Positions 26,165 through 33,775 of a DNA stretch of 64,000 nt are shown here, piece after piece. The translations under genes were made by a program, and so were the position numbers. The notes under the pieces were generated by a model, which had not been told where the DNA came from, made no database searches, and was given only the letters and a program-made list of their open reading frames with translations. Where the stretch lies: the NCBI RefSeq assembly GCF_005222695.1, contig NZ_STGG01000013.1, forward strand, positions 95,665-159,664. The letters run 5' to 3'. Within the stretch, counting starts at the first letter, position 1, and each line of letters opens with the position of its first letter. Source of the stretch: Massilia sp. HP4 (lineage in GTDB: Bacteria; Pseudomonadota; Gammaproteobacteria; Burkholderiales; Burkholderiaceae_D).

Positions 26165-27691
26165 ATGCCAAGAGATCCAAGCAATCCGCGCGCCCTGCCC
26201 GAACAGTCGGAGTGGACCTTCGACCTGATCGAGCAGGCGCACGAAGAAATCAAGCGGGTGGCCAAGCGCTATGGCCTGGACACCTATCCGAACCAGCTCG
26301 AGATCATCACCGCCGAGCAGATGATGGATGCCTATACCTCGGTAGGCATGCCGGTGTCGTATAACCACTGGTCGTTCGGCAAGCACTTCCTGAGCACCGA
26401 GAAAAGCTACCGCCGCGGCCAGATGGGCCTGGCCTACGAGATCGTCATCAACTCGAATCCCTGCATCGCCTACCTGATGGAAGAAAACAGCCTGACGATG
26501 CAGGCACTGGTGATTGCCCACGCCGCCTACGGCCACAACTCTTTCTTCAAGGGCAATTACCTGTTCCGCAGCTGGACCGATGCCGACGCCATCGTCGACT
26601 ATATGGTGTTTGCCAAGAACTATATCGCCGAGTGCGAGCAGCGCTATGGCATCGACGCGGTCGAGGAGCTGCTCGATTCCTGCCACGCCCTGCAGAACTA
26701 TGGTGTCGACCGCTACAAGCGGCCGGCCAAGCTGTCGGTGGCGCAAGAGGCGGCGCGCACCAAGGAGCGCGAAGAATACGCCCAATCCCAGGTCAATTCG
26801 ATCTGGCGCACCCTGCCCCAGCGCGAAGAACAGGTGGCGGCCGATGCGCCCGCCCACCGCTTCCCACCTGAGCCCGAAGAAAACCTGCTGTATTTCATCG
26901 AGAAATACGCCCCGCTGCTCGAACCCTGGCAGCGCGAGCTGGTACGCATCACACGCAAGATCTCCCAGTATTTTTATCCGCAGCGCCAGACCCAGGTGAT
27001 GAACGAGGGCTGGGCCACCTTCTGGCACTACACGATCCTGCAAGACCTGTATAAAGAGGGGATCGTCGGCGACGGCTTCATGCTCGAGTTCCTGCAAAGC
27101 CATACCAACGTGGTCTACCAGCCGCCCGCGAACAGCCCGTATTACAGCGGGATCAACCCGTATGCGCTCGGTTTCGCGATGATGACCGATATCCGCCGCA
27201 TCTGTGAGAACCCGACCGATGAAGATAAAATCTGGTTCCCTGACATTGCCGGCAGCGACTGGCTCAAGACGCTCGACTTCGCGATGCGCAACTTCAAGGA
27301 CGAAAGCTTCATCGCCCAATACCTGTCGCCCAAGTTGATCCGCGATTTCCATTTCTTCGCCGTGCTGGACGATGACCGCAGCGACAAGCTGACCATCTCC
27401 GCCATCCACGACGAGGCCGGCTACCGCTATGTGCGCCACAAGCTGGCCGAGCAATACAACCTGGGCAGCCGCGAGCCGAACATCCAGGTCTGGCAAGTCA
27501 ATACGCGCGACGACCGCGCCCTCACCCTGCGCCACACGCAATACAACCGTCGCCCCCTGAATGGGCAGGCGCAAGAGGTGCTCAAGCACGTGGCGCGGCT
27601 ATGGGGCTTCGACGTGCGGCTCGAGACGGCCGACCCGGCCGGCCACGTGGTCAGCTTCCTGGAGTGCCGGCGCGAGAAGCGCGGGCGCTGA
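26165..27691 (+). CDS. spoVR: SpoVR family protein
   Basis: This 508-residue cytosolic protein matches the SpoVR/YcgB family over its full length: HWSFGKHF, the HAAYGHNSFFKGNYLF segment with paired His residues that may bind metal, MNEGWATFWHY, and a C-terminal half with ALTLRH..YNRRPL. The family is needed for spore cortex formation in Bacillus and accompanies prkA and yeaH in non-spore-formers, where its biochemistry is unknown. It lies 44 bp after yeaH on the same strand and is taken as the last gene of the operon. No classical terminator was found, but an inverted repeat with GCGCATCG/CGATGCGC arms lies at 27736-27778. Confidence 0.94.
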   Translation: MPRDPSNPRALPEQSEWTFDLIEQAHEEIKRVAKRYGLDTYPNQLEIITAEQMMDAYTSVGMPVSYNHWSFGKHFLSTEKSYRRGQMGLAYEIVINSNPCIAYLMEENSLTMQALVIAHAAYGHNSFFKGNYLFRSWTDADAIVDYMVFAKNYIAECEQRYGIDAVEELLDSCHALQNYGVDRYKRPAKLSVAQEAARTKEREEYAQSQVNSIWRTLPQREEQVAADAPAHRFPPEPEENLLYFIEKYAPLLEPWQRELVRITRKISQYFYPQRQTQVMNEGWATFWHYTILQDLYKEGIVGDGFMLEFLQSHTNVVYQPPANSPYYSGINPYALGFAMMTDIRRICENPTDEDKIWFPDIAGSDWLKTLDFAMRNFKDESFIAQYLSPKLIRDFHFFAVLDDDRSDKLTISAIHDEAGYRYVRHKLAEQYNLGSREPNIQVWQVNTRDDRALTLRHTQYNRRPLNGQAQEVLKHVARLWGFDVRLETADPAGHVVSFLECRREKRGR

Positions 27692-28411
27692 TTTCTCCCC
27701 CTGTATGCGTAGTGGACGCGGCCGCCACGGCCGCGGCGCATCGACGCGCTCGTAGCGGGGACTGCGTCGACGATGCGCAGGGCTGGCGGTGACGCCGCCG
27801 ATGCTGCTTTTCTCCTCCCACTGCGAGGTACAAGCAGCTTGCCTTGCTTATGCATGTTCAATTACGCTCATACGGTATCGCCAACATACAGATTTCATGG
27901 TATGTTCGCGACATCACATGTTAGCGCTGTCACAACCAAGTCATGGCAATGTGGTGGTGAAGCGCCTAGCAACACTAAGTAATAAAGTTTGTCTCAGAAG
28001 GTGTGGAGGTGCGCAGCATTTGTTCCTTCCAAGATGAAGTAGTTATATAGCGCACGGTTGAGGCATCGCAAGCGGTATAACGGGTATCACTTTTATCTAT
28101 ACCTTGTGTGCGCTCGAGGCGGCTACCAGGGGGTGTCCGGCGCAGGCCGGCACATGATGAGGATTGGCTATTGTTTGCAAATTAACCAGTTTTCCTCATA
28201 TGATATTTGCTGAGTTGTCGAATTAGCGTCATTAATTTGGTGAAATTAACATCCGCACTGATCTTCCACGCATGAGGAGAACTGCTACACAAAACTACAA
28301 ATTTTCCGGCCTTCCGGACCCCGCAAAACGACTTCGCCAAGTTTGTATAGATGAGCTTGTTTGCCTGCATTTACAGGTAGTTAGCGCACCTTTCGGTGCC
28401 GTAAAAATGTA
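27692..28411. other. Long intergenic region, low GC, with nested inverted repeats
   Basis: These 720 bp are clearly less GC-rich than their neighbours and contain no convincing gene; short frames at 27789, 28182 and 28272 lack ribosome binding sites and coding bias. It holds a GC-rich inverted repeat after spoVR (27736-27778) and a nested stem-loop at 28049-28114. The 3' part leads into the tonB promoter. It could contain an unannotated small RNA or control sites for the Ton operon. Confidence 0.5.
28049..28114. repeat. Nested inverted repeat, possible structured RNA
   Basis: Outer arms AGCGCAC (28049-28055) and GTGCGCT (28108-28114) enclose inner arms GGTATA (28074-28079) and TATACC (28098-28103). 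The symmetry is exact at both levels, within an AT-rich gap. Its function is unknown. Confidence 0.4.
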
Positions 28412-28439
28412 TGTGCAAAAAAGAATTCGTAGGTATAAT
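28412..28439 (+). promoter_or_regulatory. Candidate tonB operon promoter
   Basis: A perfect TATAAT at 28434-28439 lies about 90 bp upstream of the tonB start. The -35 is weak (TGTGCA at 28412-28417, 16 bp spacer). No clear Fur box was seen next to it. Confidence 0.45.
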
Positions 28440-28529
28440 TCTTCGATGTCCCGGATGCGGCTCTAGGCTTTTGTCGTGTTTAGTGGGTTTGGTAGCAACA
28501 AAAAAGAGTTGGTATTGGAGAAATATGGC

Positions 28530-29192
28530 ATGAATTTTTCGAATGAGAAGCAACCCGGGAAGAATCTCACAGGATTCATCGTTGTCCTCATCTTCCACAT
28601 TCTCGTGGGATGGGCACTCGTGGCTGGCCTGGGCACCCGGATTGTCACCACGGTGACCGAAGCGGTGGAAACCAAGCTGATTGAAGAGACCGCACCGCCA
28701 CCACCGCCGGAAACCCCGCCGCCGCCGCCGCCGCCAGAAATGAAAGCGCCGCCGCCGCCGTTCATCCCGCCGGTCGAAGTGCAAGTGCAGCAGCCGCCGC
28801 CACCGCAAAACACGATCGCTACCGCGACCAACACGCCGCCGCCAACCACCCAGCTGGCTCCGCCGGCGCCGCCCGCACCTCCGGCTCCGCCGGCACCGCC
28901 GGCACGTGGTCCTAGCCGCACCGAGGCAGTCGCTGACTTTAATACTTGCGCACGTCCGGAATATCCGCGTTCGTCGCAGCGCAATGAAGAAACCGGTACC
29001 ACGACCCTGCAGTTCCTGATCGGTGTCGATGGTCGGGTGATCGAAGCCAAGCTGGCGAAGTCGAGTGGCTTCCGTGACTTGGACCGGGCCGCGCAATCGG
29101 CTCTGAGCAAATGCCGATTCAAGCCCGCCATGATTGATGGCAAGCCGGAACAGGCGTGGACAGCGGTGCAGTACGTCTGGACGCTGGAATAA
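28530..29192 (+). CDS. tonB: Energy transducer TonB
   Basis: This 220-residue protein has a short cytosolic N-terminus and one signal-anchor helix (about residues 14-35, LTGFIVVLIFHILVGWALVAG). A long proline-rich periplasmic spacer follows (about 52-135, runs of Pro broken by Glu and Ala), then the TonB C-terminal domain (about 140-220) with YPRSSQRNEETGTTTLQFL and the family's VDGRV turn. TonB transmits proton-motive energy from ExbB/ExbD to outer-membrane receptors such as the siderophore receptor at 50 kb. ATG 28530 has GGAG nine bases upstream; a GTG at 28476 in frame is less likely. First gene of tonB-exbB-exbD-exbD. Confidence 0.93.
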   Translation: MNFSNEKQPGKNLTGFIVVLIFHILVGWALVAGLGTRIVTTVTEAVETKLIEETAPPPPPETPPPPPPPEMKAPPPPFIPPVEVQVQQPPPPQNTIATATNTPPPTTQLAPPAPPAPPAPPAPPARGPSRTEAVADFNTCARPEYPRSSQRNEETGTTTLQFLIGVDGRVIEAKLAKSSGFRDLDRAAQSALSKCRFKPAMIDGKPEQAWTAVQYVWTLE

Positions 29193-29276
29193 AACCGAGG
29201 CAGAACACCGTCTCAAATTTTGATTGTCGTTGTCATTAGTTCAGCGAACTGTCTATTTAATATCTTTGGAGGAAGC

Positions 29277-30212
29277 ATGTTTAAGAATACCCGTTTGTCC
29301 GCTTTCCTGGCGGCTGTCCTGTTGTCGGTTACTGCAGCATCGGCTCTGGTCTCGGCCCCGGCCTTCGCTCAAGAAACCCCGGCAGCCGACGCGGCTCCAG
29401 TGGCGACCGACGCAGCTGCACCAGCTGTCGATCCAGCTGCTGCTCCTGCTGACGCTGCTGCTCCGGCAGATGCTGGCGCGCCAGCCGCTGCTCCAGGTGG
29501 CGAGCAGACCGAAGAAGTCTACAACCCGTACGGCCTGCAAGCCATGTGGGAACACGGCGACTTCGTCAACAAGGGCACCCTGATCATCCTGTCGCTGATG
29601 TCGATCGGTTCGTGGTACATCATTATCACCAAGCTGATCGATCAGCAAAAAGTGATGCGTCAAGCTAAAGACATGCAAGCCAAGTTCTGGAAAGCACCGT
29701 CGATCGCTGCTGGTTCGGCTCAGCTGAAAGAAGGTTCGCCATTCCGCTTCATCGCTGAAACCGGCACCAAGGCTACCCAGCACCACGACGGCGCCCTGCT
29801 CGAGCAGATCGACCTGTCGACCTGGGTCACCATGCAGATCCAGCGCTCGGTCGACCGCGTCCAGTCGCGTCTGCAAGATGGCCTGTCGTTCCTGGCAACC
29901 GTCGGTTCGACCTCGCCGTTCATCGGTCTGTTCGGTACCGTCTGGGGCATCTACAACGCACTGACCGCCATCGGCATGTCGGGTAACGCCTCGATCGACA
30001 AGGTCGCAGGTCCAGTCGGTGAAGCACTGATCATGACCGCCTTCGGTCTGTTCGTTGCAGTTCCTGCCGTCCTGGGTTACAACTGGCTGGTGCGTCGTAA
30101 CAAGACCGTGCTGGAAGAAGTCCGCTCGTTCTCGGCTGACGTGCACTCGGTGCTGATCTCGGGCGCAATGTCGACCTCGAACGCAGCTGCACAAGCTAAA
30201 AAGATTGGATAA
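29277..30212 (+). CDS. exbB: ExbB-type proton channel (MotA/TolQ/ExbB family) with signal peptide
   Basis: This 311-residue inner-membrane protein starts with a cleavable-looking signal peptide (about residues 1-31, ending APAFAQ). An Ala/Pro/Asp linker of about 45 residues follows, then the ExbB core: a first helix (GTLIILSLMSIGSWYIII), a cytosolic loop, and two helices including STSPFIGLFGTVWGIYNAL and ALIMTAFGLFVAVPAVLGYNW. The core is the pentameric stator of the Ton motor. The extra N-terminal signal and linker are typical of long ExbB variants and absent from E. coli ExbB. ATG 29277 sits after GGAGGAAGC. It is followed by exbD after 3 bp. Confidence 0.93.
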   Translation: MFKNTRLSAFLAAVLLSVTAASALVSAPAFAQETPAADAAPVATDAAAPAVDPAAAPADAAAPADAGAPAAAPGGEQTEEVYNPYGLQAMWEHGDFVNKGTLIILSLMSIGSWYIIITKLIDQQKVMRQAKDMQAKFWKAPSIAAGSAQLKEGSPFRFIAETGTKATQHHDGALLEQIDLSTWVTMQIQRSVDRVQSRLQDGLSFLATVGSTSPFIGLFGTVWGIYNALTAIGMSGNASIDKVAGPVGEALIMTAFGLFVAVPAVLGYNWLVRRNKTVLEEVRSFSADVHSVLISGAMSTSNAAAQAKKIG

Positions 30213-30215
30213 ATT

Positions 30216-30632
30216 ATGTCGATGAGTGTCGGTTCCGATTCCGGCGAAGATGCACTGAATTCAGAGATCAACACGACGCCACTCGTTGACATCATGTTGG
30301 TTCTTCTGATCATCTTCCTGATCACGAGCCCGGTGGTTCTGAATCTGCAGAAAGTTACGCTGCCTGAAGAAGAGAACCAGGTCACCCTGTCCAAACCGGA
30401 AGACGTCAATATCACCGTCAATAAAGACGGTGAGATGTACTACAACCAGACTCACCTCGCGAACACGGACGAGCTGTTCAAGTTCCTCGCGGAGCAGTCG
30501 GTGAAAGTGCCGCAACCGGCGGTGAAAGTTCGTGGCGACCAAGAAACCCGCTACGAAGCAATCGGCCGGGTCATTTACACGGCACAACGTGCTGGTGTGC
30601 AGAAGGTTGGTTTCGTTATTCAGCCGCAATAA
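30216..30632 (+). CDS. exbD: ExbD/TolR family protein, first copy
   Basis: This 138-residue protein has a short cytosolic N-terminus with INTTPLVDIMLVLLIIFLI, the single transmembrane helix whose Asp (in LVDIM) carries protons in the ExbD/TolR family. A periplasmic domain follows with the VNKDGEMYYN and VKVRGDQETRYEAIGRV segments. Together with ExbB it forms the motor that drives TonB. It begins 3 bp after exbB, so translation is probably coupled, and it is followed 79 bp later by a second, diverged exbD. Confidence 0.94.
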   Translation: MSMSVGSDSGEDALNSEINTTPLVDIMLVLLIIFLITSPVVLNLQKVTLPEEENQVTLSKPEDVNITVNKDGEMYYNQTHLANTDELFKFLAEQSVKVPQPAVKVRGDQETRYEAIGRVIYTAQRAGVQKVGFVIQPQ

Positions 30633-30711
30633 GCTGATAGCGCTGCACGCGGCGCCTGGTTGTCAAACCGGGCGCCGCAACCTTCTCCCCAACATTTGAT
30701 AAGGACACACC

Positions 30712-31143
30712 ATGAGTATGAACGTAGGTGGAGGCTCCGCAGCGGATGCGGATCCGGAACCGATGATGGAAATGAACATGACGCCGTTGATCGACGTCTT
30801 GCTCGTTCTCATCATCATGCTGATTATTACGATTCCGAAGCAAGATCACTCGGTTAATCTGAACATGCCAGTTGGTAACCCGCCGCCAAGCGATATCAAG
30901 CCTGTCGTGATCACGATCGACGTCGACTTCGACGGTACCATCCTCTGGGATGGCGAAGTCGTGCCGGATCGCGCTACGCTGGAAGCCAAGATGAACGCCG
31001 TTGCCGCCATCCCTGACCAGCCCGAAGTGCACCTGCGTCCGAATAAGCTGGTAGAGTACAAGGTTGTTGCCGGTGTCATGGCATCTGCCCAGCGTATTGG
31101 CGTCACCAAAATCGGCATGGTCGGTAACGAGCAGTTCCAGTAA
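30712..31143 (+). CDS. exbD2: ExbD/TolR family protein, second copy
   Basis: This 143-residue homologue of the preceding ExbD has MNMTPLIDVLLVLIIMLII as its membrane helix with the proton-carrying Asp kept, and a periplasmic domain with VVITIDVDFDGTILWDGE and VHLRPNKLVEYKVVAGVM. It differs markedly from the first copy, with an extra acidic N-terminal stretch (DADPEPMMEM), so it is not a recent duplication. Xanthomonas and some other bacteria also pair two ExbDs with one ExbB; there the second copy serves only some substrates. A terminator follows 20 bp after the stop. Confidence 0.93.
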   Translation: MSMNVGGGSAADADPEPMMEMNMTPLIDVLLVLIIMLIITIPKQDHSVNLNMPVGNPPPSDIKPVVITIDVDFDGTILWDGEVVPDRATLEAKMNAVAAIPDQPEVHLRPNKLVEYKVVAGVMASAQRIGVTKIGMVGNEQFQ

Positions 31144-31161
31144 TCGTTCCATGTTTGACCA

Positions 31162-31194
31162 ACACGGCAGGGCTATCCCTGCCGTGTCCATTTT
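31162..31194 (+). terminator. Intrinsic terminator after exbD2
   Basis: ACACGGCAGGG (31162-31172) and CCCTGCCGTGT (31177-31187) form an 11 bp stem with a CTAT loop, followed by CCATTTTG. It would end or attenuate the tonB-exbB-exbD-exbD transcript before the TPR gene. Confidence 0.8.
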
Positions 31195-31212
31195 GAAATA
31201 AGGATTTTTCAG

Positions 31213-32442
31213 ATGATCAAGTTCCGTCTCGCTCACCTTAGCCTTGCAATGGCCGCTCTGGGCTTTACCGCGCTCACCCCGGTAATCGGCCTGTCTTCCG
31301 TCGTCGCGCAGGAAGCCATGCGCGCGGAGATTGGCAAACCGCTGCAGCAAGCCCAGGCCCAGATGAAACAGGGCAAGCACAAAGACGCACTGGCCACCCT
31401 GCGCGGACTGGACAAAGTAAGCAACAAGACCGCCAATGAAAGCTACCTGATCGAGCGCGTGCGCGCCGGGGCAGCCTCGTCGGCCGGCGATTACGACACC
31501 GCCGCCAAATCCTTCGAAGCCCTGCTCGCATCTGGCAAGCTGAGCGCCAATGAGCGTTCGCAATTCGCCGAAGGCCTGGTGGGCATCTATATGCGCGCTG
31601 GCGACCTGAACAAAGCCAACAGCACCATCCAGTCCCTGCTCAAGCAGAAGGAAGATCCAAAGCTGCGCGCTTACCTGCTGCAGAACTATTACAAGCAAGG
31701 TAATACCGCCGCCCTCGAGCAAGAACTGCGTACCGTCGAGAAAAGCGGCCGCCTGAGCGAAGACCAGCTGGGCATGCTGGCCAATATCCAGCTGAAAAAG
31801 AACGATACCGCCGGCTACGTGCGCACCATCGAGAAGCTGGCCACCAGCTATCCGAAGGCCCAGTACTGGACCGACCTGCTGAACCGTGTCCAGCGCCAGA
31901 AAGGCTACTCGCAGCGCCTGAACGTCGACGTGTACCGCCTGAAGCTGGCCAATAACCTGCTCAAGAAGCCGAGCGAGTACATGGAAATGGCCCAGCTGGT
32001 GCTGCAGGCGAAAGCCCCGGCCGAAGCGCTCAAGATCATCGACAAGGGCTACAAGGCCGGCGCCCTGGGCACCGGCACCGACGCCGCGCGTCACCAGCGC
32101 CTGAAGGAACTGGCAGAGAAGAACCTGGCAGAGCAAAACAAGAACTTTGCGACGCTGGAAGCCGAGCACACCGCCGTCAAGGACAACGACTCGCTGGTGG
32201 GCCTGGGTTACGCGCTGGTGCAGGCTGGCCAGGCCGACAAGGGCCTCAAGATGATGGAAGCCGCGATCAAGGCCGGTGGTCTGAAGAACGCCGAAGACGC
32301 CAAGCTGCGCCTGGGCGAAGCCTATGCAGCGGCCGGCAAGAAGCAGCAAGCCATCGCCACGCTCAAGACCGTGGGCGGCAAGGACGGCACCGCCGAACTG
32401 GCCCGCTACTGGATCATGGCGATCAACAATCCGCTGAGCTGA
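31213..32442 (+). CDS. Periplasmic TPR-repeat protein linked to the Ton operon
   Basis: This 409-residue protein has a signal peptide (about residues 1-32, cleaved near VVAQEA) followed by almost continuous alpha-helical TPR-like repeats, as in KPLQQAQAQMKQGKHKDALATL and later AGQADKGLKMMEAAIKAGG. No catalytic motif is present. It starts 18 bp after the terminator of the exbD pair, with AAGGATTTTTCAG before the ATG. TPR proteins partner Ton systems in Vibrio (TtpC) and others, so a role in the Ton complex or in envelope assembly is plausible but inferred. It has its own terminator. Confidence 0.85.
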   Translation: MIKFRLAHLSLAMAALGFTALTPVIGLSSVVAQEAMRAEIGKPLQQAQAQMKQGKHKDALATLRGLDKVSNKTANESYLIERVRAGAASSAGDYDTAAKSFEALLASGKLSANERSQFAEGLVGIYMRAGDLNKANSTIQSLLKQKEDPKLRAYLLQNYYKQGNTAALEQELRTVEKSGRLSEDQLGMLANIQLKKNDTAGYVRTIEKLATSYPKAQYWTDLLNRVQRQKGYSQRLNVDVYRLKLANNLLKKPSEYMEMAQLVLQAKAPAEALKIIDKGYKAGALGTGTDAARHQRLKELAEKNLAEQNKNFATLEAEHTAVKDNDSLVGLGYALVQAGQADKGLKMMEAAIKAGGLKNAEDAKLRLGEAYAAAGKKQQAIATLKTVGGKDGTAELARYWIMAINNPLS

Positions 32443-32465
32443 TCGTTCCGAGATCGGTTTCATGA

Positions 32466-32490
32466 ACGCCGCCTTCGGGCGGCGTTTTTA
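32466..32490 (+). terminator. Intrinsic terminator of the TPR gene
   Basis: ACGCCGCC (32466-32473), tetraloop TTCG and GGCGGCGT (32478-32485) followed by TTTTA form a compact Rho-independent terminator just before repeat copy 3. Confidence 0.9.
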
Positions 32491-32497
32491 TTGGAGA

Positions 32498-32622
32498 GTA
32501 GGGTTGGCGGCTTCGCCGCCGACGCGGTGTTTGTTATCGGTGCCGATCTCGTACCGAATGACTTGGCTGCCAACTACCACCGCGTCGGCGGCATAGCGCG
32601 GGGCCGCCGAGGCCAACCCTAC
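32498..32622 (+). repeat. Interspersed inverted-repeat element, copy 3
   Basis: This 125 bp copy has its core in the same orientation as copy 1 but the extended right arm of copy 2 (GCGGGGCCGCCGAGG). It begins GTAGGGTTGGCGGC and ends CCAACCCTAC. It is placed between the terminator of the TPR gene and the ribF promoter, whose -10 is 25 bp further on. Confidence 0.85.
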
Positions 32623-32623
32623 C

Positions 32624-32652
32624 TCGGTGCAACAATCGCTTTACCGTATAAT
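32624..32652 (+). promoter_or_regulatory. Candidate ribF-ileS promoter
   Basis: TATAAT at 32647-32652 is an exact -10 hexamer located 55 bp upstream of the ribF start. The -35 region (about 32624-32629) is poor and directly adjoins the end of repeat copy 3. Confidence 0.4.
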
Positions 32653-32706
32653 CAGGGTTTCGGCGCCGCACCAACGTAGCGCGGCGCGCAACCGGACCCA
32701 GATTTG

Positions 32707-33678
32707 ATGAAGGTATTTCGCGGACTTCCCAACGACAGGGCGCGCGCGCCGTGCGCGCTCACGATCGGCAATTTCGACGGCGTCCATCGCGGCCACCAGG
32801 CCCTGCTGGCCCACGTGCGCAGCGCCGCAGCGGCACTCGGCCTGGAAGCGGCCGTGATGACGTTCGAGCCTCACCCGCGCGAATACTTCGCCCACAAATC
32901 GGGCGACCTGTCCCGCGCCCCGGCCCGTATCGCCAACCTGCGCGACAAGCTCGAGGATCTCGACCACGCCGGCATCGACCGCGTCATCGTCGAACACTTC
33001 AACGAACAATTCGCCGCCATGTCGCCGCGCGACTTCATCGAGCGCGTGCTGGTCGACGGCCTGCACGTCAAATGGCTGATGGTCGGCGACGATTTCCGCT
33101 TCGGCGCGCGGCGCCTGGGCGATATCGCGATGCTGGTCGAGGCCGGCCGCGAATTCGGCTTCGAGGTCCAGACCCTGGACGCCGTCATGCTGGGCGACCA
33201 GCGCATCTCGTCCTCGGCCGTGCGCGCCGCCCTGCTCGAAGGCGATTTCGTCCGAACCGGTGAATTGCTCGGCCATCCGTATGCGATGTCGGGCCACGTG
33301 ATCCATGGCCAGAAGCTGGGCCGCACGCTGGGCTTTCCGACCATGAACCTGCGGGTCGCCCACCGCCCTGCCCTGTCCGGCATCTTCGTGGTGCAGGTAC
33401 ACGGCCTGGCCGACGCGCCGCTGCCGGCCGTGGCCAGCCTGGGCGTGCGTCCGACTGTCGAGGATGCCGGTCGCATGCTGCTCGAAGTCCACGTCTTCGA
33501 CTATGCCCAGCAGTGCTACGGCAAGCTGGTGCGTGTGGAATTCCTGGCCAAGCTGCGCGATGAAGAAAAATACGACGACCTGGCTACGCTCACCGCCGCG
33601 ATCGACAATGACGCGGCGCAGGCGCGCGCCTTCTTCGCCCACCGCAATAGCGCGCTGACGGCGACCGACCGAATTTGA
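32707..33678 (+). CDS. ribF: Bifunctional riboflavin kinase / FAD synthetase
   Basis: This 323-residue protein makes FMN from riboflavin and then FAD. The N-terminal nucleotidyltransferase domain has ALTIGNFDGVHRGHQALL and FIERVLVDGLHVKWLMVGDDFRFG; SSSAVRAALLEGD matches the family's S-S-T/S-x-IR motif. The C-terminal kinase domain (about residue 180 on) has GRTLGFPTMNL, SGIFVVQV and VASLGVRPTVED. ATG 32707 is the first good start; the adjacent TTG at 32704 is less likely. There is no FMN riboswitch upstream. ileS follows after about 100 bp, the standard ribF-ileS-lspA order. Confidence 0.96.
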   Translation: MKVFRGLPNDRARAPCALTIGNFDGVHRGHQALLAHVRSAAAALGLEAAVMTFEPHPREYFAHKSGDLSRAPARIANLRDKLEDLDHAGIDRVIVEHFNEQFAAMSPRDFIERVLVDGLHVKWLMVGDDFRFGARRLGDIAMLVEAGREFGFEVQTLDAVMLGDQRISSSAVRAALLEGDFVRTGELLGHPYAMSGHVIHGQKLGRTLGFPTMNLRVAHRPALSGIFVVQVHGLADAPLPAVASLGVRPTVEDAGRMLLEVHVFDYAQQCYGKLVRVEFLAKLRDEEKYDDLATLTAAIDNDAAQARAFFAHRNSALTATDRI

Positions 33679-33775
33679 GCGCGCTTCCCGGCCGCCATGA
33701 CGCACCGGAAGCGCCTCACCCAACTCTGCCGCGGTGCGCTGCGCCGTGCACAAGAACACTTACCAGAAGAAGCTT

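Noticed and set aside
27789..28466. Small ORFs between spoVR and tonB (27789, 28182, 28272)
   Set aside because: They lack ribosome binding sites and coding-type codon use, and overlap AT-rich promoter-like DNA.
32623..32706. FMN riboswitch upstream of ribF
   Set aside because: None of the conserved FMN aptamer elements is present in the 84 bp between the repeat and the start codon.
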